Assembly: GCF_900119495.1 (NCBI RefSeq)
Contig: NZ_LT632435.1
Span: 542,111 to 606,110, forward strand
Direction: 5' to 3'
Source: Arcanobacterium urinimassiliense
Lineage (GTDB): Bacteria; Actinomycetota; Actinomycetes; Actinomycetales; Actinomycetaceae
DNA: 64,000 nt
Under the pieces are notes generated by a model that worked only from the letters and a program-made list of their open reading frames with translations, did not search any database and was not told where the DNA came from. Both the position numbers and the translations under genes were made by a program. This document shows, one piece after another, positions 57,421 to 64,000 of this stretch. Position 1 is the first letter of the stretch, and each line of letters begins with the position of its first letter.

Positions 57421-57465
57421 TTCTCGATGATTTAATGAAGTAACGCGAGTCAGGAAGAGAAAACT

Positions 57466-58167
57466 GTGGCCAGAGATTTAGTAGTGCGCGCAACCAATAG
57501 CATTTTGGCTCATATTTCCTGCGGTGAATTTAGTGAAGAAAAACCGCTCCCTCCGGAGGCAGAATTAGCCGAACTGTTGGGAGTTTCGCGTTTAACTATG
57601 CGTGAAGCAGTGCGCATATTGCAAGATCGCGGAGTGCTGAAAGTAGTGCACGGCCGGGGTACCTATGTGCGCCCGATATCTGAGTGGCGGGATTTAGCTA
57701 CGATTGCCACCTTCCTCTCTCAACAAATAGATCCTTTGGATTTAGGCTTTCAGTTGCTGGAAGTGCGCCGCATGATTGAAGTGGGCGCATCGGGCTTAGC
57801 TGCTGAACGGCGTAGCGCAGAGGATTTAGCGGCGCTTGCGGCAGATTTAGAGCGCTACGAGGAAGCCGCCGCCGCGGGAGACGTAGAAGCGGTGGTAGAT
57901 GCGGATATGGATTTCCATCAGCATATTCAATCTGCTTCAGGCAATCCGTTTATAAGTGCCGTCATGATGCCTTTAGAGAGTGCCTTGGCGCGTTCGCGGA
58001 GTGCTACTTCCGCAGATGAGCGGGTGCGGCGGCGCGCGCAGGGGCATCATCGTAATGTATATAAAGCGATATTGGCAGGGGATGCCAGTGCGGCAAAAGA
58101 TGCGATGCGCGGGCATATGACGCAAACTGCAGAAGATTTAGGTAGCTTAAAATCGCGCAAGGCTTAA
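57466..58167 (+). CDS. GntR-family (FCD/FadR-type) transcriptional regulator
   Basis: A 233-residue regulator. N-terminal winged helix with LPPEAELAELLGVSRLTMREAVRILQDRG and GRGTYV (residues 27-66), C-terminal FCD domain with EVRRMIEVGASGLAAERR, DADMDFHQHIQSASGNPF and the metal-ligand type HHRNVYKAILAGDASAA...HM. It probably controls the downstream sugar-acid genes and responds to a carboxylic acid. GTG start after AGGAAGAG. Codon use is like the host, so the island ends before it. Confidence 0.9.
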   Translation: MARDLVVRATNSILAHISCGEFSEEKPLPPEAELAELLGVSRLTMREAVRILQDRGVLKVVHGRGTYVRPISEWRDLATIATFLSQQIDPLDLGFQLLEVRRMIEVGASGLAAERRSAEDLAALAADLERYEEAAAAGDVEAVVDADMDFHQHIQSASGNPFISAVMMPLESALARSRSATSADERVRRRAQGHHRNVYKAILAGDASAAKDAMRGHMTQTAEDLGSLKSRKA

Positions 58168-58503
58168 GTGAGCATAGCTAGAAAGTGCAGCTATAAATGC
58201 GAGCCTAATAAGCTACGAGCGAGCGGCGATGAATGCCAAGCCACGAGAGCGCGGCAGTAAGCGGCAGTAAACCAGAGCAAGCGGTAGGGCGCAAGGCCTA
58301 AGCCGCAAGTTGCCGAGATTGATTTCTAAATTGAAGCCCGGCGGGCGCCTTTCGCATGCCGCAGAGGCTGATTTTTCCTCATTTATGAGCCGATTTGCCA
58401 ATAATGATTTAACAAGATACGCTAGCAATTAATCAGACCTCAGAGCTCAGAGAGTGGCCGGGGTGGGACTTATTTCATAGCAATGCTACGAGGGGGTAGA
58501 AAG
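58168..58503. other. Gap between the GntR gene and the sugar-acid kinase gene
   Basis: About 335 bp without a convincing gene. It has a 10-bp tandem repeat GCGGCAGTAA (58252-58271), a good promoter (58395-58423) and, just after it, a 7-bp tandem repeat CTCAGAG (58439-58452) near the expected start point. Confidence 0.55.
58395..58423 (+). promoter_or_regulatory. Promoter of the four-carbon sugar-acid operon
   Basis: TTGCCA (58395-58400) and TACGCT (58418-58423) are 17 bp apart, starting transcription near 58430 and leaving about 75 bases before the kinase gene. The partly symmetrical GCTAGC just inside it could belong to a GntR operator. Confidence 0.6.
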
Positions 58504-59961
58504 ATGGCTATATTTTTGCCGGAAATTCTCGCGGGGATACCAGAGAACCCGCAAACTACGGCAGCACAGGTGCGGGAAGCCCGCCAAAAAGCGCAAGATA
58601 CACGCGTATATGTGGTGCTCGATGACGATCCGACGGGTACGCAGTCAGTAGCTGATTTACCGGTACTCACTGCTTGGGAGCCGGCAGATTTTGCGTGGGC
58701 ATTTGCCAGTGGGAAACCCGCCGTCTACGTAATGACGAATTCGCGTTCTCTTTCCCCCGCTGCGGCTGAGAAAGTGAATCGAGAAGTGGTATCTGCCGCT
58801 TTAGAAGCCGCTGCGGCCACTGATACGCAGTTAGCCTTCGTATCGCGTTCAGATTCGACGCTGCGTGGGCACTTCCCCTTGGAGCCGCTCACCATTATTG
58901 ACGAAACTGAAAAATGCCGGCGCGCTAGCGGAGAAACGGCAGCCAAAGCGGTAGACGGCATTATTCTCGTGCCGGCTTTCGGAGATGCGGGGCGAATCAC
59001 TGTGCATGGCGTCCACTACGCTGGTGCAGAGAAAAGCGGATTCGTGCCGGTAGGAGAGACGGAATTCGCTAAAGATGCCAGCTTTGGCTATAAGGCTTCT
59101 TATTTGCCGGAATGGGTGGAAGAGAAGACGGAAGGAAAGATCCCTGCCGCTGCCGTAGAAGTGCTGGAATTAGCGGATATACGCACCAATTTGCCGCAGA
59201 TTATAAACCAGCTAGAGGCAGCAGAAAATGGGCAAGTGCTGGCAGCGGATATCGTCACCGAAGAAGATTTGCGCCAGCTAGCGCTAGCGTTAATTGCGGC
59301 AGAAGCTGCTGGTAAAGAATTCGTATATCGGGTAGGTCCGCCTTTTGTGCGGGCTCGAATTGGTCAGAGTGTGCATGCGCCGCTGAATGACGAAGAAATT
59401 GCCAGCGCGCGCGGCGATCGGGAGTTAGCTGCGGGCGGTTTAATAGTGGTGGGATCGCATGTAGACCTCACTACTCGCCAGCTCAATCAGCTTCGCGAGC
59501 AGGAGCAACTTCCGGAATTTGAGATTGATGTGCAGCAGGTGATAGATCCGGCGTTGCGCGGTGCGCATTTAGCGGAAATCGTGGAAAAAGCGGTAGCTGC
59601 GCTGCAGAGTGGAAATGCGATTGTGCGTACTTCTCGTAAATTAGTGACGGGGAAGGACGAAGACGATTCGCTAGCTATTTCCCGCGAAGTCTCGGCAGCG
59701 GTAGTGGAAGTGACGCAGAAAATACTGCAAGCCTGCCCGCCCCGTTTCGTGGTGGCAAAAGGCGGCATTACTTCCTCGGATACTGCTTCGAAAGGCCTTT
59801 CGATTCGGCGCGCCAAGGTGGTGGGGCCGATGCTGCCGGGAATAGTTTCCCTCTGGACGGCTCTGGAAGGCCCGGCGCTAGGGATTCCGTACATCGTATT
59901 CGCTGGAAACGTAGGCGATGAAACTTCGCTCGCCGAAGTAGTAAAGAAACTTTCTAAATAA
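58504..59961 (+). CDS. Four-carbon acid sugar kinase (DUF1537 family, OtnK/DenK-like)
   Basis: A 485-residue kinase that would phosphorylate a 3- or 2-keto four-carbon sugar acid. N-terminal DUF1537 domain with VYVVLDDDPTGTQSVADLPVLTAW and SRSDSTLRGHFPLE; C-terminal nucleotide-binding domain with VAKGGITSSDTASKGL and GIPYIVFAGNVGDE. ATG 58504 has GAGGGGGT before it; ATG 58483 would add seven residues. Followed by the dehydrogenase and a permease in one operon. D-erythronate or L-threonate cannot be told apart. Confidence 0.88.
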   Translation: MAIFLPEILAGIPENPQTTAAQVREARQKAQDTRVYVVLDDDPTGTQSVADLPVLTAWEPADFAWAFASGKPAVYVMTNSRSLSPAAAEKVNREVVSAALEAAAATDTQLAFVSRSDSTLRGHFPLEPLTIIDETEKCRRASGETAAKAVDGIILVPAFGDAGRITVHGVHYAGAEKSGFVPVGETEFAKDASFGYKASYLPEWVEEKTEGKIPAAAVEVLELADIRTNLPQIINQLEAAENGQVLAADIVTEEDLRQLALALIAAEAAGKEFVYRVGPPFVRARIGQSVHAPLNDEEIASARGDRELAAGGLIVVGSHVDLTTRQLNQLREQEQLPEFEIDVQQVIDPALRGAHLAEIVEKAVAALQSGNAIVRTSRKLVTGKDEDDSLAISREVSAAVVEVTQKILQACPPRFVVAKGGITSSDTASKGLSIRRAKVVGPMLPGIVSLWTALEGPALGIPYIVFAGNVGDETSLAEVVKKLSK

Positions 59962-59976
59962 CACTTTCTAAATAAC
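59949..59976 (+). repeat. 14-bp perfect tandem duplication over the kinase stop codon
   Basis: ACTTTCTAAATAAC at 59949-59962 and again at 59963-59976. The first copy includes the last codons and the TAA stop; the second lies wholly after the stop. Confidence 0.93.
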
Positions 59977-60016
59977 AAAGAAAGCCCGTAATAAATTTCA
60001 AAGGAGAGATTAAATT

Positions 60017-60901
60017 ATGAAAATTGCTGTGATTGGCCTGGGGGCTATGGGATATCGGATGGCTACTTGGTTAGCTAAATCTTTTTCCGTAGTGGGTTAC
60101 GATATTGCTTCTGAGCGGATGGAACTAGCAGCAGAAGCGGGAGTAGATACCGCTACTTCGGCAGCAGCTGCGGCCACCGATGCAGATGTGGTGGTGGTGG
60201 CGGTGCGTAATCGCGCCCAACTAGAAGAATTGCTCTATGGGAAAGATGCGATAGCGCCGGTGATGAAAAAGGGAGCTGCTGTGCTGCTCACCTCGACTAT
60301 CGGTATGCAGGCAGTAGAAGAAATCGCCGCTAAGTTGAAGGAAGAAGGAATTCACCTCATCGATGCTCCGGTATCGGGTGGTCCGGTGCGCGCTGGGAAA
60401 GGCGATCTGCTGATAGTGGTGGGTGCCTATGAGGATGCCTACGCTTTTGTACAGCCGGTATTGGAGAAAATGGCTTCTACTCTGGTCTGGGTAGGGAAGG
60501 CTCCTGGGCGTGGGCAGGCTATGAAGACGGTAAATCAGTTACTCTGCGGAGTACATATTGCCGCGGCTGGAGAAGCGCTCGCTTTAGCTGGGCGTCTAGG
60601 TTTAGATCAAGAAGTAGTACTGGATGCATTAATGGCAGGAGCTGCCGAATCTTTCATGCTGGGAGATCGCGGCCCGCGCGCAATCGAAGCGTATCGGGGA
60701 GAGACTTCCGAAGTGAAATCGCGCCTAGATATTTTCGTAAAAGATATGGGCATAGTGACGGCGGCGGCCAAAGCGGCCGGAATTGCGGTACCGGTAGCGG
60801 CAGCGGCCGAGCAAGAGTACCTGCTGGGTTACGCCAACGGGCAAGGAGCTATGGATGATTCTTCCGTCATTCACGTAATTGCTCCGGAAACGAGGCCGTA
60901 G
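60017..60901 (+). CDS. Beta-hydroxyacid dehydrogenase, L-threonate/D-erythronate dehydrogenase-like
   Basis: A 294-residue NAD-dependent enzyme. Rossmann start KIAVIGLGAMGYRMATWLAK, substrate loop DAPVSGGPVRAGKGDL and the catalytic Lys in GRGQAMKTVNQLLCG (about residue 172). In known four-carbon acid sugar pathways it oxidises the C2 hydroxyl before the DUF1537 kinase acts. Overlaps the permease start by 1 bp. Confidence 0.9.
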   Translation: MKIAVIGLGAMGYRMATWLAKSFSVVGYDIASERMELAAEAGVDTATSAAAAATDADVVVVAVRNRAQLEELLYGKDAIAPVMKKGAAVLLTSTIGMQAVEEIAAKLKEEGIHLIDAPVSGGPVRAGKGDLLIVVGAYEDAYAFVQPVLEKMASTLVWVGKAPGRGQAMKTVNQLLCGVHIAAAGEALALAGRLGLDQEVVLDALMAGAAESFMLGDRGPRAIEAYRGETSEVKSRLDIFVKDMGIVTAAAKAAGIAVPVAAAAEQEYLLGYANGQGAMDDSSVIHVIAPETRP

Positions 60902-62341
60902 TGAGTACTGGAGCACTATTAGGTATCGCCCTCGGCGCGATAGTAATTCTGCTATTTTTAGTAATTAAAATTCAGCTTTCTGCATTCGTATCTATGCTCC
61001 TAGTGGCAATGGGTACGGCTCTAGCGACCGGTATTCCGGTGGAGAAAATAGTGCCAGTAATGCAGAAAGGCATGGGCAATACTCTCGCCTCCGTGATGAT
61101 AATCGTGGGTCTCGGCGCAATGCTGGGGCGGATAATCGAAGTCGGAGGTGGAGCAGACGCTTTAGCGCGTAAATTCACCGCTTTATTGGGTAAGAAACGG
61201 GTAGTTGCGGCGGTGACGGCATCTGCTTTCATCTTAGGTATCCCCGTATTCTTCGACGTAGGGTTTATTATCCTGGCGCCAATCGTCTTTGGTTTTGCCC
61301 GCGTGGCAAAAATAAATCCAATAAAAATTGCCCTTCCGGTGGCCGGTGCACTTCTCACGGTACACGTGACACTGCCTCCTCATCCTGGGCCGGTGGCGGC
61401 GGCGGGAATTACCCAAGCAGATGTGGGTACTTTGCTGCTAGTAGGCTTACCGATTACGGCGATTACGGTGGTAATTGGCTTTTTTGCCGCCAAATTAGTG
61501 CGCGTGCAGGGAATAAAATTGCTGGATTCTCCGGCGAATATCCCGGCCGCTGCGAGTAGTGAATCGGATTCCGGGCTTCCGGCAAGCGGGCAAGCTAGCT
61601 CTGGGGAAAAAGAATCTGGCAATTTATTGCAAGATACCGCGGCGGCGGTGAAAACCAGAATGGCCAGTATCGGTGCCGGCACAGTAGTGATGCTTATTCT
61701 GCTGCCGATTTTGCAAATCATGCTCGGCACAGTAGGCAACACAGTTCTGGAAAAAGATTCTCCGGCGCAGCATTGGTTAGGGTTTCTGGGATCCTCCGCT
61801 ATTGCTCTACTCACCGGCGTGATAGTTGCCTACTTAGTAGTGGGGGCATCGCCTCGGGTGGTCTTTGCAAAAGCGGGGTTCGATTCTGGATTCCGCGCTT
61901 CCCGATGTGGCAGTGATTGTATTCGTCACCGGCGCGGGCGGAGTATTTGCCAATGTGCTAGTCGAATCAGGCATTGGTAAAGCTCTCTCTGGCGCACTTA
62001 TAAGCATGAATATGCCAATCATAGTCGCTGGATTCATAATTTCTTCGGCGCTGCGTGCTTCGCAAGGTTCGGCCACTGTAGCTATTTTGACTACAGCCGG
62101 TTTACTTTCTGAATCTATTGCGGCAGCTGGCTACAGTGATTTACAAATAGTACTAGTCACTCTAGCTATTGGCTTCGGGGCCTTGGGGCTTTCTCATATC
62201 AACGATTCGGGATTCTGGATAGTCACTAAGTATCTCGGATTGACAGTGAAAGATGGGTTAAAGACCTGGACGGTACTCTCTACCGTCTTTGGAGTTACTG
62301 GCTTCTTACTCACCTGTGGAGTATTTGCAATAGTCTCCTAA
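60901..62341 (+). pseudogene. GntP-family gluconate/sugar-acid permease, frameshifted
   Basis: A sugar-acid:H+ symporter of the GntP family, broken into two frames. Frame 1 (60901-61980) gives TMs from ILLFLVIKIQLSAFVSMLL through VTLPPHPGPVAAAG. At a run of five G (61842-61846) it leaves family-like sequence. Shifting by one base there gives YLVVG-HRLGWSLQKRG, then ILDSALPDVAVIVFVTGAGGVF, which continues in the second frame to 62341 and ends with GLSHINDSGFWIVTKYLG. A repaired product would be about 479 residues. Either a true inactivation, slippage (phase variation) or a base-calling error. Confidence 0.88.
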
Positions 62342-62362
62342 AGGCTAAGTGCTCGTAGTAAA

Positions 62363-62400
62363 AGCGGGGCGGCAGGATTTTCCTGCCGCCCCGCTCCGTT
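62363..62400. terminator. Terminator after the permease
   Basis: Perfect 15-bp stem (AGCGGGGCGGCAGGA / TCCTGCCGCCCCGCT) with a TTT loop. Lies between the permease and the convergent surface gene. T-run is short (CCGTTTAGTT). Confidence 0.8.
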
Positions 62401-62425
62401 TAGTTAAACACGGGGATGGTCTTTA

Positions 62426-62470
62426 ATTAGTCCGTCCGTTATCCCGTCGATTAGACCGTCAGTTATCTCG
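62426..62470 (+). repeat. 24-bp in-frame tandem repeat over the stop codon of the surface gene
   Basis: ATTAGTCCGTCCGTTATCCCG and ATTAGACCGTCAGTTATCTCG are offset by 24 bp with three mismatches in 21 positions. On the reverse strand the inner copy ends the protein (RDN-stop); in the outer copy the stop codon TGA reads GGA (RDNGRTN, then TAA). Confidence 0.88.
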
Positions 62471-64000
62471 CTCTTTCTTACGCCGCGTCAATAACGCCCA
62501 ACTGCTTGCACCAGTGAAGGCAATAATTCCGGCGCCGAGCAATATCCACTGCCACAGCGGTGCATTTACCGTCTCCAAAGTGCCATTTACTGGATCTAAT
62601 AGCGCCAGAGGAGATTCGGCCGCTAAATCAGTTTCCCCATCGGCTTTTTCTTCTGCATTGGCGCTCTCAGGGAGGAGAGAATCTAAAATCTGGGTATCTA
62701 CCCCCTCCAAGGCGCTCGCTGTGATATCTTCGAGCGTATTTTCACTCTTTGCCCCAGTATTCTCTCCCGCACTCTTTCCCGGTAAATTGCCGTTGAGGCG
62801 GCGCAGCAATTCTTCTATCGGGAGCGGCGCTTCACTGGTAGTACCTGGAGTAGTTCCTTTCTGAGCAGAAGCAATGGCTTTATCTCCCACTAAAAAAGTA
62901 GCCTGCAGAGGTAGTGAGAGCGATGTGCCGTCTTTCAGATGTAGAGTGTAGAGAAAAGTGAGCTGGTATTTGCCCGGAGCAGTAAAATACATGGCCTGAT
63001 GGTCATGCGTTGGCTGCGCGTAATGCAGGTGCAGATGCGGATCTGCCGAATCAAGGCGCTTGGCAAATCCGCCAGTGACGAGCGAATCGTTACCGCTAAT
63101 AAAGCGACCCGGCCCCGAAAAATCAGTGATTTGCACGGTGACGCCGGTCGAATTTAACTGCCCATAATCTACCCTTAGGGTGGAAAACCCTACCCAAGGC
63201 ACTCCTTCTAGTTGCGCTTCTGGCAACGCCCATACTCCCTGTGGAGCTAGTCGCCGCAACTCCGCATAACCCCGCGCGTCCGCCGGTATTTGACTATGGG
63301 TGCTATCGGGTACTGCGTAGGCAAAACTACCGGAAAGATGCTGGCGGGGTTGGCGCGGATCGGCAGTGTCTTCTACGAACGTTTGCGCCTTACCCGCTCG
63401 ATATGCCAGAGCTTGATCCATGTGGCCAGAAGTGATTAGGTATTGCCGCGCTGAATTATCGGGGGTATTTTCGCTCTCCGTGCCGGCTTCCCCTGGCTGA
63501 TTGGGGGTATCTGCGGGGAGAGGTTCGTAATCTTTTTCCCCGGTGAGGTGGCGCAGCTCTTTAATAGTGGAATCGCCTACTGCGAAATAAATCGTCTGAG
63601 ATTTGTAAGAAAAACGCCCGGTATTATCGGTGCTCTGCACATCGAAAGCCACTTCGTAGAATCCAGGGCGATCAAATACGTGTATAAGTTGATAAAGACT
63701 GCCGGCTGAATCGTATTGCTCTTCGGGGTAAGAAGCCGAATCGAGGAGCGGAGAAAAATTATCTTTCCCAGTATTTGCGCGCTTTTCCACCAGATATCTG
63801 GCAGATTCTGGCCCGTTAAATACACCAATATTAAAAGAAACCGGCTCCGAGCGGTGCTCTTTATCTAGTTGGCGAAAATCAAAATTAAGGCTGCTGTGGC
63901 GATCTGCAGCGCCTAATATCCAGCGTTTTCCTTGGGGAGTATCTTGCTGTAGAGAATCTGGTACTTCCAATACTGGATTTTCAATCCGTTTTCCCGCCTT
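62459..64000 (-). CDS. Actinobacterial surface-anchored domain protein (5' end outside window)
   Basis: At least 513 residues; the frame stays open to the window edge. Two copies of the actinobacterial surface-anchored repeat are visible: GPESARYLVEKR to YFAVGD, and GQLNSTGVTVQITDFSGPGRFISG to HLHLHYAQPTHDHQAMYFTAPGKYQLTFLYTLHLKDG with FLVGD. A Pro/Glu/Ser-rich linker, one membrane span (WILLGAGIIAFTGASSWALL) and RRKKERDN end it. There is no LPxTG motif, so it is held by the membrane span. Such proteins often go with metal-uptake ABC transporters, which may lie beyond the window. Confidence 0.83.
   Translation of the reverse strand, partial: KAGKRIENPVLEVPDSLQQDTPQGKRWILGAADRHSSLNFDFRQLDKEHRSEPVSFNIGVFNGPESARYLVEKRANTGKDNFSPLLDSASYPEEQYDSAGSLYQLIHVFDRPGFYEVAFDVQSTDNTGRFSYKSQTIYFAVGDSTIKELRHLTGEKDYEPLPADTPNQPGEAGTESENTPDNSARQYLITSGHMDQALAYRAGKAQTFVEDTADPRQPRQHLSGSFAYAVPDSTHSQIPADARGYAELRRLAPQGVWALPEAQLEGVPWVGFSTLRVDYGQLNSTGVTVQITDFSGPGRFISGNDSLVTGGFAKRLDSADPHLHLHYAQPTHDHQAMYFTAPGKYQLTFLYTLHLKDGTSLSLPLQATFLVGDKAIASAQKGTTPGTTSEAPLPIEELLRRLNGNLPGKSAGENTGAKSENTLEDITASALEGVDTQILDSLLPESANAEEKADGETDLAAESPLALLDPVNGTLETVNAPLWQWILLGAGIIAFTGASSWALLTRRKKERDN

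Larger units (their letters stand above)
56882..57465. other. AT-rich gap between the island and the GntR gene
   Basis: About 580 bp. The left 80 bp are the island promoter region. The middle and right are clearly richer in A/T than either flank, with many stops in all frames, a 41-codon open frame (57115-57240), a startless open frame coding a plausible peptide end (57301-57402, ending CWYVKQWE) and an AT palindrome. It looks like decayed mobile or phage DNA, but no integrase or terminal repeat was found. Confidence 0.55.

Overview
The window looks like the chromosome of a mid-GC actinobacterium, most likely a member of the Actinomycetaceae (a Varibaculum/Mobiluncus/Actinomyces-like organism; the genus is a guess). 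The evidence is a WhiB regulator, a GuaB2/GuaB3 pair, a fused NnrE/NnrD, a LAxTG-type wall-anchored protein, an actinobacterial 'surface-anchored' domain protein, TAnnnT -10 boxes with leaderless starts, and the gene order alr-tsaE-tsaB-rimI ... groES-whiB-guaB-guaB3-guaA, which resembles the order I recall from Mycobacterium tuberculosis.

Layout. 1-20974: the S10/spc/alpha ribosomal super-cluster (rplB end to rplQ), secY-adk-map, truA, rplM-rpsI and glmM, interrupted by a 3.5-kb gene for a secreted coiled-coil surface protein between map and infA. 21022-27882: coaA (reverse), nnr, alr and a t6A cluster (tsaE, a lipoprotein gene, tsaB, rimI) that lacks tsaD. 28041-32774: sdhCAB and a THUMP-like methyltransferase. 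33083-46426: CIRCE-controlled groES without groEL, an SGNH hydrolase, a WhiB3/WhiD-like gene, guaB, a DEDD exonuclease, guaB3, fumC, pta-ackA-GNAT, an RluA-type synthase and guaA.

46749-56881 is an accessory island of six tightly packed reverse-strand genes, in transcription order: a ribbon-helix-helix regulator, an Eco57I-like adenine methyltransferase, a 1127-residue GIY-YIG/helicase/degenerate-methyltransferase protein, an unrecognised 437-residue protein, a ParB-like protein and a SNF2-type helicase. Codon choice differs from the flanks (more GAG, GTG and GAC, where neighbours favour GAA, GTA and GAT). I read it as a composite restriction-modification/defence operon, and it is the best candidate for an undescribed system. 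Its promoter carries two copies of a 9-bp repeat, one over the -35 region and one at the ribosome binding site of the regulator gene. An AT-rich stretch with apparent gene remnants borders it on the right.

57466-62341 is a four-carbon acid sugar (threonate/erythronate-type) catabolic locus: GntR regulator, DUF1537-family kinase, dehydrogenase and a GntP permease. The permease is frameshifted at a run of five G, and the aldolase and isomerase expected for the pathway are not in the window. The right end holds a partial gene for a membrane-anchored surface protein.

A recurring small-scale oddity is short tandem duplication at gene 3' ends that copies or covers the stop codon (whiB, guaB3, the sugar-acid kinase, the last surface gene).
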